From Acidaminobacter sp. JC074 (GTDB lineage: Bacteria > Bacillota > Clostridia > Peptostreptococcales > Acidaminobacteraceae): a DNA stretch of 64,000 nucleotides. Both the position numbers and the translations under genes were made by a program. The DNA is taken from NCBI RefSeq assembly GCF_022496765.1, contig NZ_VANV01000014.1, positions 118,571-182,570 of the forward strand. The letters are read 5' to 3'. The notes under the pieces were generated by a model. That model made no database searches. It was given only the letters and a program-made list of their open reading frames with translations, and was not told the origin of the DNA. Positions 53,899 to 62,416 of this stretch are shown here, piece by piece (the first letter of the stretch is position 1; each line of letters starts with the position of its first letter).

Positions 53899-54531
53899 CT
53901 ATCGAATAAAACTTGTATATACTTTTTCGCCTGCTAAAGGTAGATTATGATTTTTCTTTCCATCAAGAAGACTCTTTAGAGTCCAAGCCATGTTCTTACC
54001 CAATTGTTTCATAATACTTACACCCTCAAGGTCTTTAACCGCCTCTCCTGGTAGGGTACCATGAATAACATGCCAATAATGTGAAGCAGGCATAATCATT
54101 TCTGCATGGTTGATATAAATGTTCAACTGGTTGAAAGTTGCAGTTCCGCCTGAACGCCTTACAGCAACCACAGAAGCACCAACTTTATGTCTTAACATCT
54201 CATCATTCATATATGCGACTTGGAAAAACCTGTCTAAGAAGCTTTTCATGGTTCCAGCAATTCCTGAGTAATAGACAGGCGACCCCAGTAAAATGCCATC
54301 TGCATCCTTTACTTTCTGAATAAGCTCATTAACATCATCCTCTATGATGCATCTCTCATCTTTTCTTTCTCCACATTTGTTACAAGCTATACAGCCTCTA
54401 ATGTGTTTGTTGCCTATGTGTACAATTTCAACTTCAATATTTTCAGCTTTGAGCTCATCAGCAACCATTTCGATTGCATGAAATGTATTGCCATTAGCCT
54501 TGGGACTGCCATTAATCGCTATTACTTTCAT
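53899..54531 (-). CDS. Flavodoxin-type oxidoreductase with cysteine motif (module 2)
   Basis: A 210-residue protein: INGSPKANGNTFHAI, CIACNKCGERKDERC and GSPVYYSGIAGTMKSFLDR. The cysteine pattern equals that of the 44.5-kb paralogue, which shares most motifs along its length. Its start overlaps the MarR stop by four bases (ATGA). Last gene of the second ene-reductase operon. Confidence 0.88.
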   Translation of the reverse strand: MKVIAINGSPKANGNTFHAIEMVADELKAENIEVEIVHIGNKHIRGCIACNKCGERKDERCIIEDDVNELIQKVKDADGILLGSPVYYSGIAGTMKSFLDRFFQVAYMNDEMLRHKVGASVVAVRRSGGTATFNQLNIYINHAEMIMPASHYWHVIHGTLPGEAVKDLEGVSIMKQLGKNMAWTLKSLLDGKKNHNLPLAGEKVYTSFIR

Positions 54532-54965
54532 TTCTCTTCTCCATCTAACATATCACTGACTTTTAATAAATAAGCTGTTAAATCTTCACCTTCTTCTGAA
54601 CCTATTATTTCAGAATAAGTGTCGTGTAAGTGCTTCCATGCAGTATCAATATCCTTTTGAAGGCTCTTGCCTTTTTTGGTTGAGTAAACAAGAGATAATT
54701 TGCCAGAAGACTTTCTTTTAATCAACTTTTTATGTTCTAGCTTGTCAAGAAATCGTGTGATCGTTGAAGGCTTTAGATGAAGAAGACTGCCTATCTCCTT
54801 TTGACTAAGTCCATCCTTTTCATTGACTATATTAACAATAAAGGCATAGGTTGGTGAAAGACCCGTAATCATAAAAGCTTCCTCAGCCATTTTTGTAATC
54901 AGCCTGGTTAATCGATTGGCTGTGAAGTACAAACATTTGTTGGTTAACTCATTGATATCCGTCAT
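54528..54965 (-). CDS. MarR family transcriptional regulator (module 2)
   Basis: A 145-residue winged-helix protein: SQKEIGSLLHLKPSTITRFLDKLEHKKLIKRKSSGKLS. Sits inside the operon between ene-reductase 2 and flavodoxin. It is not closely similar to the MarR at 52.2 kb. No operator is evident directly before it. Confidence 0.88.
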   Translation of the reverse strand: MTDINELTNKCLYFTANRLTRLITKMAEEAFMITGLSPTYAFIVNIVNEKDGLSQKEIGSLLHLKPSTITRFLDKLEHKKLIKRKSSGKLSLVYSTKKGKSLQKDIDTAWKHLHDTYSEIIGSEEGEDLTAYLLKVSDMLDGEEK

Positions 54966-54973
54966 AGTCCTAC

Positions 54974-56884
54974 CTATATAGTCAAGCCAATATGGTGACC
55001 TTCTTCTATGGCTTCTAAAGCTCTTCTAACCTCTTTAGCATCACCGATAACTTTGTAAGTTGAATCCCTAAAGTCATTGACAGACTTTGATCCAATAGCT
55101 AAAACCACAGAATCTATATTGGCTAATTTCTTGATTTTTCCTTTGTTATTTTTAATCATCAGTCCATCAGGTAAGATTTCTTCTACACTGGTATGAGTAA
55201 GCATGATGACATCATTCTTTTTAAGGTCTTTCATCAAAAACAATCTAACCCCGTATTCACAGTCTTTTGCAATTTCAGCCTGCATTTCTATAAGGGTAAC
55301 TTCTTTCCCATGACCAGATAGATGAGCTGCTGTTTCAGCACCAACAAGTCCGCCGCCAATTACAGCAACCCTATGCCCTAAGTCTGTACGACCACTTAAA
55401 ACGTCATTTGCATAAACCACATGTCCTAAGTCTAATCCTGTAATGTTAGGTGCAAAAGGTCTAGCACCGGTAGCCACGATGACTTCATCAAAGAAATTCT
55501 TACTGATATCTTCTTTCGAGAACACCGTATTCAAATGTATTTGAACGTCTAAATGGTCTAACTGATGTTTCTGCCAAACTGTAAATGAAGAGAGTTCTTC
55601 TTTTGTAGGTGGTACGGCAGCAATTAACCACTGGCCGCCTAAGCGCTGATTTTTTTCATACAAGTGCACTTCGTGCCCTCTTTTTGATGCAGTTATTGCC
55701 GCCTGCATACCTGCAATACCACCACCTACAACAGCTATTTTCTTTTTATGATCTGCCTGATCTAAGTGCCACTCACTCTCTCTACCCGTCATAGGATTTA
55801 CAAGACATTGAACAGGTAGTCCAATAGAGTTTCTACCAATACATCCCTGCATACAACCAATACACCTTATGATGTCATCAAACGCCCCCTTCATGGTCTT
55901 ATTAGGCAAGTGTGGATCTGCTAATGAGGCCCTTCCCATGGCAACTAGGTCTGCCTTGTTTGAAGCTAATACAGATTCTGCAATTAAGGGATCATTGATT
56001 CTACCAACTGTAATGACAGGAATACCTACAACACTTTTAATCTCCTGTGTTAAGTTTGAAGACCAGGCATGTCCACCAGCAGCAGGAGGTATGCCAAACT
56101 CAGCTGCAGACTTATAAACACTATTGGAACAGTGAATACCATGTACGCCAGCTTTTTCTAATAGCATAGCAACAACACGATTATCCGCTACTTTTAAGCC
56201 CCCTTCTACAAACTCGTCTACCGACATTCTGTAGATAATGGTAAAATCATCACCTACTTTTTTCTTTATATTTTCAATAACTTCAAGTGCAAATCTTGCC
56301 CTATTTAAAATACTACCACCATATCGGTCAGTCCTTTTATTGGAAAAAGGAGACATAAACTGACCTAATAGATAACCATGTGCTCCATGAAGCTCAATAC
56401 CATCAAAACCAGCCTTTTTTGCTCTTAGCGCAGTATCACCAAAAGCTTCTACAATCTCATCAATGCCCTCTTGAGACAATTCAATAGGTGTCTCTCCTAC
56501 TACAGGATCTGCATAAGGCGAAGGCGCTACACATCTCTCACCAGTAATAGCACTTGAGGTTGCTCTACCAGCATGATAAATCTGGGCTACTATTTTTGCC
56601 CCATGCGCTTTCACTTTCGTTGTCAAGATCTTATGACTATCAATTTGGCCATCGTGCCAAAGACCAGGTAAAGTCTTAAAACCGCCAGCATTTTTTAATA
56701 CTGGGTAGTCTTCCACTATGATAAGCCCCCAACCACCTTTAGCCTTTTCCTCATGATAAGCAATAAACTTTTCTGTTGCCAGACCATCTTCTAGCACATA
56801 GTTTGATACCATTGCTGGTACAACAAACCTATTTTTTACTTGCATCGACCCAATCTCAATGGGTTCAAACATTTTTTTAATCAT
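54974..56884 (-). CDS. Old Yellow Enzyme/2,4-dienoyl-CoA reductase-type ene-reductase 2
   Basis: A 636-residue FMN/4Fe-4S/FAD enzyme with the canonical active site: QIYHAGRATS, ELHGAHGYLLGQFMSP with the tyrosine, a four-cysteine cluster CIGCMQGCIGRNSIGLPVQC, and VVGGGIAGMQAAITA for the second flavin/nucleotide half. Comparable to BaiH/BaiCD and FadH. Reduces conjugated C=C bonds. Differs from ene-reductase 1 in the active-site residues, so the two probably act on different substrates. Confidence 0.92.
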   Translation of the reverse strand: MIKKMFEPIEIGSMQVKNRFVVPAMVSNYVLEDGLATEKFIAYHEEKAKGGWGLIIVEDYPVLKNAGGFKTLPGLWHDGQIDSHKILTTKVKAHGAKIVAQIYHAGRATSSAITGERCVAPSPYADPVVGETPIELSQEGIDEIVEAFGDTALRAKKAGFDGIELHGAHGYLLGQFMSPFSNKRTDRYGGSILNRARFALEVIENIKKKVGDDFTIIYRMSVDEFVEGGLKVADNRVVAMLLEKAGVHGIHCSNSVYKSAAEFGIPPAAGGHAWSSNLTQEIKSVVGIPVITVGRINDPLIAESVLASNKADLVAMGRASLADPHLPNKTMKGAFDDIIRCIGCMQGCIGRNSIGLPVQCLVNPMTGRESEWHLDQADHKKKIAVVGGGIAGMQAAITASKRGHEVHLYEKNQRLGGQWLIAAVPPTKEELSSFTVWQKHQLDHLDVQIHLNTVFSKEDISKNFFDEVIVATGARPFAPNITGLDLGHVVYANDVLSGRTDLGHRVAVIGGGLVGAETAAHLSGHGKEVTLIEMQAEIAKDCEYGVRLFLMKDLKKNDVIMLTHTSVEEILPDGLMIKNNKGKIKKLANIDSVVLAIGSKSVNDFRDSTYKVIGDAKEVRRALEAIEEGHHIGLTI

Positions 56885-57442
56885 CTACTTCTCCTGATAG
56901 TTTCTACCGATATGCCAACATGAACCCACTGACTTTCCTATTGATAAATACTGCCTGTTAGGCATTTCGAATAAAAGAGGTCTTACTTTTTCATAATCAA
57001 TTTTTCCCTTATCATTCAAACAATCCTCAGCCACATGGGTAGCTAGTGACCTAACAATAAAATTATCATGGTGACCGGTATCAATAATCTCTACAACTTC
57101 ACACTCCATAGTAAGTGGCGATTCATCAATTATGGGTGCACCACTTGAACCGATTGTATAATCAAACACCTTTGATTTATCTGTCTGTTTGCCAGAAGTC
57201 ATCCCTACATAGTCTGCTTTTACCATCATGGCTTCATTAACAAGGTTAATGGTTAACTTGCCATTTTCTTTAATCAGGTCATTAGAGTAATGTGCCTTAT
57301 TCATGCTTAAAAGCATGGTATCATGACCAATAATCCCGACATGAGCTATATTTATCCAGTTGACTTTGTCACCATCCTTGATGCCAATTATCGTTACAAT
57401 GCTTGGATAAAGGCCCATAACAGAACCAATATTTTTCTTCAT
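56885..57442 (-). CDS. Flavin reductase-like domain protein B
   Basis: A 185-residue split-barrel flavoprotein, paralogue of the protein at 49.3 kb (shared start KNIGSV-GLYP and the block VNWINIAHVGII). Positioned one base before the ene-reductase 2 gene and directly after the fused reductase, so the three are translated together. Confidence 0.88.
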   Translation of the reverse strand: MKKNIGSVMGLYPSIVTIIGIKDGDKVNWINIAHVGIIGHDTMLLSMNKAHYSNDLIKENGKLTINLVNEAMMVKADYVGMTSGKQTDKSKVFDYTIGSSGAPIIDESPLTMECEVVEIIDTGHHDNFIVRSLATHVAEDCLNDKGKIDYEKVRPLLFEMPNRQYLSIGKSVGSCWHIGRNYQEK

Positions 57443-58432
57443 TTAAGCCTCCTTGATAGTGTATTTATCTATTCTCATCTTAGATGTTTCAGGATCTCTT
57501 GATACAAGCCATTCGATCTTGCCTCTGACTTGAATGGTTTTACTTGTAGCCTCACCAGGTGTCCATTCATTTGCCCTAAAATGCATATCCATCTTTACCT
57601 TGTAGGTCTTATCATCCACAGAGTCTATGGTAAGTTTTTCTACCGTATGTTTTCTGTTGAACATGGTTACAAGTACGTCTGAATACCAACTTGCATATTT
57701 CTTAGGGCTATCTAGTTTCAAGTCTCCATTGATCATGACAAACTCAGACCAGTTAATCAGCTTAATAAATTCACTAAAAGGCTGGCCGGTGTCCATTTTT
57801 TCATAATATTCTTCAACCAACTGGATAATATCTTTTTTTGCCTCTGTGTTCATGACTTCATTTAAAAGCGTTGATTGCCACATTTTATTGGCTTTACCAA
57901 TATAATTACCGATTTCATAATACTCACGTTCACCATGGGCATATGCGACTGGGTCAATTTTTTTCATGTCTGGCATGCCTTTTTCATTTAAGTAGGCTTC
58001 ATCGATTTTTACATCCACAACCTCCGCAATAAACAAGGTATGAAGGCCTAACTTTTCATATTTCACAAGTTTACACTCCAGAGTAAGTGGGAACTCACTA
58101 ACATAAGGCGCATCAACCAAATCACTCTTTATTGGTGTCAGACCTGTTTGATCAAACTTATCAACACGTTTTCCCGACAAAGTACCTACATAGTCCATTT
58201 CCAAGACATGTTCTTTAGATGGTATAGACACCGTGAAGGCTTGTCTTTTGATAATCAAGTCATGTGTATAGGTTGCCTGTCGTAATGATACAGATATCAT
58301 GCTTGGAGATGAATTCACCACCCCAGTCCATGATGCGGTCATCATATTAGCCTTGCCACTTTCATCATAGGTATTCACAACAACCGATGGCAGTGGAAAA
58401 AGAAAGGTATTGATACCTATAGATTTTTTCAT
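57443..58432 (-). CDS. Flavin reductase-like domain fused to an NTF2/SnoaL-like domain
   Basis: A 329-residue two-domain protein. Residues 1-190 are a flavin reductase-like split barrel (NTYDESGKANMMTASWTGVVNSSPSMISVSLR). Residues 195-329 begin with a helix (KKDIIQLVEEYYEKMDTG) and strands typical of SnoaL/NTF2-like folds. The second domain could bind the product or substrate; the fold is judged by eye. Starts one base past the quinone reductase gene. Confidence 0.8.
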   Translation of the reverse strand: MKKSIGINTFLFPLPSVVVNTYDESGKANMMTASWTGVVNSSPSMISVSLRQATYTHDLIIKRQAFTVSIPSKEHVLEMDYVGTLSGKRVDKFDQTGLTPIKSDLVDAPYVSEFPLTLECKLVKYEKLGLHTLFIAEVVDVKIDEAYLNEKGMPDMKKIDPVAYAHGEREYYEIGNYIGKANKMWQSTLLNEVMNTEAKKDIIQLVEEYYEKMDTGQPFSEFIKLINWSEFVMINGDLKLDSPKKYASWYSDVLVTMFNRKHTVEKLTIDSVDDKTYKVKMDMHFRANEWTPGEATSKTIQVRGKIEWLVSRDPETSKMRIDKYTIKEA

Positions 58433-59016
58433 TATAGCTCGCTACCTTTCTCCTGCATCTCTTTTAAGATACGGTCATGTTCTACTGATGGATCTAGTTC
58501 AGGATTAAGGATGTGTTTAACATAGTCTTTTGCAGATTTCTCTAAATCATCATCACTTAAGACCACAGCAGAGTGTACCTTAAAAGCAGGCAAGAAGTTC
58601 ATACCTGTCAGATTAGCCGTTTGTTGTACAGGCTTTAAGAACTCACTAATTGTAAAAGTGTTGTATCCACCAGCCTGATAAGAGACTTCCGGTCCACCGA
58701 CAGTAATAGCAACCACATAGTCTTTACCTTTCAGCTTAGTACCACCAGGACCAAAGGCAAAGCCATACTCAAGAACAGTATCTTGCCACTTTCTCATGAG
58801 TGGCGGCATATTGTACCAATACCAAGGGTATTGAAAGACAATACGGTCATGTTCAAGAAGAAGGGCTTGCTCCTTTTCTTTATCAATCTTTTCATCTAGA
58901 TACTTTAAACTGATATTGTTGATTGTAATATCATGTTTTTCTAGTTCCTCAACCCATCTTTTATTAACTCTTGATGATTCAAAGTCAGGGTGTGCAATAA
59001 CAACCATAGTTTTCAT
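58432..59016 (-). CDS. NAD(P)H quinone oxidoreductase (MdaB/KefF-like flavodoxin fold)
   Basis: A 194-residue protein: VVIAHPDFESSRVNKRW, HDRIVFQYPWYWYNMPPLMRKWQDTVLEYGFAFGPGG and KDYVVAITVGGPE are signatures of the NQO1/MdaB/KefF family, which performs two-electron reduction of quinones with FAD or FMN. Fits a quinone or electrophile defence role of the island. Confidence 0.93.
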   Translation of the reverse strand: MKTMVVIAHPDFESSRVNKRWVEELEKHDITINNISLKYLDEKIDKEKEQALLLEHDRIVFQYPWYWYNMPPLMRKWQDTVLEYGFAFGPGGTKLKGKDYVVAITVGGPEVSYQAGGYNTFTISEFLKPVQQTANLTGMNFLPAFKVHSAVVLSDDDLEKSAKDYVKHILNPELDPSVEHDRILKEMQEKGSEL

Positions 59017-59027
59017 AATTAACTCCT

Positions 59028-59315
59028 TTATAATATTTTTGTGTAGATATTCATTTCTGTTTCTCTTTTAAGCATGTTTGCAAACTTAGGTGCCAGTCTT
59101 TTGAAATGGTCTGACTGCAAGTGACTGTCCAAATCCTCTTTGCTGGCCCACGTTTCAATCATGGTTAAAATGCATTCATCTGATTCGTCTTGATACATTT
59201 CATATGAGATACAACCTTTTTCCTTGTGAGTCACTTCTATCAGTTCCTTACATAAGTCTAGAAGATCTTGCATGTATGCTTCTTTAATCCAATTTTTCGC
59301 TACTACTTTAATCAT
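59028..59315 (-). CDS. Antibiotic biosynthesis monooxygenase (ABM) domain protein 2
   Basis: A 95-residue ABM protein, paralogue of the one at 43.1 kb (both MI-VVA-N-IK at the start, GC-SY--YQD, E-H--SDH). The start at 59315 follows GGAGG; the longer frame to 59366 is leader. First gene of the second ene-reductase operon, with the regulon motif upstream. Confidence 0.87.
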   Translation of the reverse strand: MIKVVAKNWIKEAYMQDLLDLCKELIEVTHKEKGCISYEMYQDESDECILTMIETWASKEDLDSHLQSDHFKRLAPKFANMLKRETEMNIYTKIL

Positions 59316-59350
59316 GATGCCTCCAAGCTTGTCGTTTGTATGTACAACTA

Positions 59351-59412
59351 ATGATAGCAAGGTCACTTAAGGGATTCTTGAACAATATTGAAGACCTTTG
59401 TACAATATTTGA
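59351..59412 (-). promoter_or_regulatory. Regulon motif (two copies) and -10 box of the module 2 operon
   Basis: In gene direction TTCAATATTGTTCAA (59378-59392), 21 bases, TATCAT (59351-59356). A second, weaker copy starts 20 bases further upstream (59398-59412), the direct-repeat spacing expected for an AraC-type dimer. Confidence 0.65.
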
Positions 59413-59448
59413 GTTTTTTGTGATAGAATCTCCTAAAAGGAGCTCGTA

Positions 59449-60342
59449 ATGAAAACAAGACTTAAATTTTTAGATAAAACCACAAAAAAAAGATCAGCGT
59501 GTGCTGATCACTTCCATATAGAATTTTCATGTACATTAGATAGACCTGGATTATTAATAGAAAAAGGTTCGTCAGATTACTTTGTTACAAATAACGTCAT
59601 GACAGATGCCTTCTTTTTTTCAATGGAGTTAAAACATGAGTTTGAATGGACCATTCAAGTAGATGGCAAAGAAAGAACTGTTCATTCTCAAGTAGAAGAT
59701 ATTTGGGTAAACTCGCCTAACTCAGCTTTTAGTCATAACAACCAACATCCAGCTGAATTTCTTGTGATAAGCATTGATGCAGAAATTATGTTCAAACATT
59801 TTATGGGCTATTTGCCAAAAGACAAACTCCTCTTTTTAAATGATTACAACATCTATGATGAGCGTTTAGGATATATGATGAAAATCCTGCTCCTAGAAGC
59901 ACAGTGGGGTTCTTCAGGTGAGGGATTTATAGATAACTGGTTAAAACTATTTTCAAACTATTACATCAATAATTATTCCAATATACAGACTTTAGAAAAT
60001 CATGTAACACAATCGATCATTTCAAAACAGCAGATCCTTGTAATCAATGAGTATATTGAAGAACATATTTCAGAATCGATCTCTATCGAGGAATTAGCTG
60101 ACCTTGTCAGCTTAGGTAAATTCCATTTTCTCAATGAATTTAAAAAGTCGACTGGCATGACCCCTTATCAGTATCTGATAGACTTTAAAATAGAAAAAGC
60201 AAAAAAAGAGCTGGTTGAAACAAATGATACCCTCGTTAACATCGCCCTTTCGCTAGGTTTTTCTGATAGCAGCCACTTTACAAGAACCTTTAAAAAACAC
60301 ACCCACCAAACACCAAAACAATATAGGCAAACGAAAAAATAA
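59449..60342 (+). CDS. AraC family transcriptional regulator 3
   Basis: A 297-residue paralogue of AraC regulator 1: cupin-like N-terminal half (GLLIEKGSSDYF, SMELKHEFEW, NSPNSAFSHNNQHPAEFLVISI) and two helix-turn-helices (ISIEELADLVSLGKFHFLNEFKKSTG, NIALSLGFSDSSHFTRTFKK). It is divergent from the module 2 operon and shares its control region, which holds two motif copies, so it is the best candidate for its regulator. Confidence 0.9.
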   Translation: MKTRLKFLDKTTKKRSACADHFHIEFSCTLDRPGLLIEKGSSDYFVTNNVMTDAFFFSMELKHEFEWTIQVDGKERTVHSQVEDIWVNSPNSAFSHNNQHPAEFLVISIDAEIMFKHFMGYLPKDKLLFLNDYNIYDERLGYMMKILLLEAQWGSSGEGFIDNWLKLFSNYYINNYSNIQTLENHVTQSIISKQQILVINEYIEEHISESISIEELADLVSLGKFHFLNEFKKSTGMTPYQYLIDFKIEKAKKELVETNDTLVNIALSLGFSDSSHFTRTFKKHTHQTPKQYRQTKK

Positions 60343-60360
60343 GAGGATATGCCTCTTATT
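60341..60360. terminator. Bidirectional terminator
   Basis: AATAAGAGG-ATATG-CCTCTTATT between the convergent AraC 3 and DUF1349 genes. Confidence 0.65.
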
Positions 60361-60943
60361 TCATTTCGTCTGGAATATCATCCATGTCTAAATACCACTT
60401 ATTTTCTGTAAATCCAAACTCATTAAAGACAGCTCTAAAGCCTTGTCCTAATGGTGATGCACCAAATACACCTAGACTGACACTTTCTGAACCTGGTAGG
60501 TCAAATAGTCGCATTTGGTCGAAGTTAAGACCATCTAAACTAGATTCAAACAAGTAGTTGATCCCTCTTTTGCTTACCCTGTAATAAATGTAGTCATCAT
60601 CTGAAAATGGACTGGTTGCCCAATCAGATCTCTTAGATTTGCAAACCACACTACCTAGTTTATTCTTGCTCTTAAGTTGATTTTCTACACATAACTTGGC
60701 GAAGTTTTCCTCATCCAAATAAACAATCACACCACACTGGTCAAACTCACTGATGTAGTTCATTTTGACCTTTACTGTAAAGCATACATCTCCTTTAACT
60801 TCTTTTACTAGACAGTTACCATCGGTCCTTGAAAAACCATAATGTGTTACTTGCCAAAAGTCTGTTTTAGGTAAAACGTCAAATTCTATTTGCTTGTCTG
60901 TAACGTGTTTATTAACAGGTTCGTTGATCCATTTATCTAACAT
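60356..60943 (-). CDS. DUF1349 domain protein
   Basis: A 195-residue protein with the concanavalin-like jelly-roll pattern of DUF1349: FDQCGVIVYLDEENFAKLCVE and GSVVCKSKRSDWATSPF, with LGVFGASPLGQGF near the end. Relatives are thought to bind carbohydrate or act in sugar metabolism, but no activity is firmly assigned. No signal peptide. Confidence 0.78.
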   Translation of the reverse strand: MLDKWINEPVNKHVTDKQIEFDVLPKTDFWQVTHYGFSRTDGNCLVKEVKGDVCFTVKVKMNYISEFDQCGVIVYLDEENFAKLCVENQLKSKNKLGSVVCKSKRSDWATSPFSDDDYIYYRVSKRGINYLFESSLDGLNFDQMRLFDLPGSESVSLGVFGASPLGQGFRAVFNEFGFTENKWYLDMDDIPDEMK

Positions 60944-61012
60944 ATGCCCTCCTTAATATGCTTATATTTTAGAGGATAAACATTCTAAATGCTATTGGTA
61001 TTTGATACAAAT

Positions 61013-62125
61013 TTATTCTTTCATGCCTACCATATTTCTTAACATTTTTCTAGATCGATCACTTGTATAAGGCGGTTGGAAGATGTGAGTAAACCGTCTC
61101 ATCAGGCCTGACTCTACAACACTTTTAGGATTGGTAAAGGCCAAGAAACCTATTTTACCGCCCTTGTATCTTCCCATACCACTATAACCAACACCACCAA
61201 AGCCCATCTTACTGGCGTCAGCATGCATGAGTAAATCATTCACAGTCACACCACCACTTGATGTGTTTCTTACAACTTGATTGATTTGACTTCTACTTTT
61301 TCCAAATATATAAAGTGCAAGTGGCTTTTCATTTGAGTTGATCGTCTTAATGACATGATCTAATGAGTTATAGGTAAAGACAGTTAAGACAGGTCCAAAG
61401 ATTTCATACCTTGCTACTTGTAAATCCATAGGTGGATTGACGACGACCGTAAGTGGTATCTTCCTGGTTTTAGGATCTGGTAGTTTTTCACCACCAGCAT
61501 TCGCTTGAATGATTCTTACGCCAGCAGCTCTAGCCTCATCGATATAACCAACAATACGATTATAGTTTCTATCATCAATGATCGCAGTATAGTCCATATT
61601 ATGAATGATGGTCGGAAACTTTTCCTCTACAATCCCAACAGCATGACTTATAAAGTCTTCTAACTTGTCTTCTGGCACAAATGCATAATCTCCCGATATG
61701 CATACTTGGCCAGAGTTCATCACTCTAATCTGACCAATTTTTCTAGCTGCAGCCTTAATATCAGCATCCTTTAAGACAACACAAGGCGACTTGCCTCCTA
61801 GTTCTAAAATAACGGGTGTTAAATGATCAGCTGCAGCGCTTAGGATCTTTTTACCAACTTCAGAACCACCAGTGAAAAAGAACTTATCCCAGTCAAGGGC
61901 TGCAAATCGTTTAGACACTTCTAAATCGCCATCTACACAAGCAAGTTCCGTTTCTTTAAAGTACTTACCTACCAGCTTAGTCATAAAGGCTGCAGTTTTT
62001 GGCGTAGACTCTGACAATTTCATTATAACCCTGTTACCGCCAGCAATAGCCTCTATGGCAGGATCAAAAGCCAAAGACACTGGCGCATTAAATGGCGACA
62101 TAATACCGACAAGACCAAGGGGGTA
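61013..62125 (-). pseudogene. Aldehyde dehydrogenase fragment lacking its N-terminus
   Basis: The remaining ORF has clear aldehyde dehydrogenase homology from YPLGLVGIMSPFNAPVSL (where intact proteins have about 100-130 residues before it) to the natural C-terminus. The catalytic glutamate (VILELGGKSP) and cysteine (NSGQVCISG) are present. Resembles the coniferyl aldehyde dehydrogenase branch. Upstream of codon YPLG the frame continues only through AT-rich insertion-sequence DNA encoding hydrophobic filler. The missing front end should lie beyond the window on the far side of the element. Almost certainly inactive. Confidence 0.88.
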
Positions 62126-62277
62126 GCTGCAGTTGCAAAAAACATAGAAAAATATGTAAAAATGTAGTAAAACATAGAAAGTGAATTTGAACATACGTGT
62201 GTATATATTAACATCCTTTATTAATTTTGACATGATTTTTATAAGGATGATTTTTATAATTTTCAAATGCTCCGAAC

Positions 62278-62306
62278 TTGTGTTCTGGTGTCTTTTCTGG
62301 TATAAT
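62278..62306 (+). promoter_or_regulatory. Promoter of tnpB
   Basis: TTGTGT (62278-62283), 17 bases, TATAAT (62301-62306), about 110 bases before tnpB. Confidence 0.6.
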
Positions 62307-62416
62307 AAAGTATATTTATTTTATTATTATCTAATTTGCACTTTCACTATATATATGTTTACTTATATTAATAATTCCTAGATTTATTTATTATTTTTCA
62401 AAGGAGTTATTTTTTT

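Noticed and set aside
60944..61012. A regulon motif before the DUF1349 gene (AGAATGTTTATC)
   Set aside because: Only half of the motif matches and no -10 box lies at the 21-base distance.
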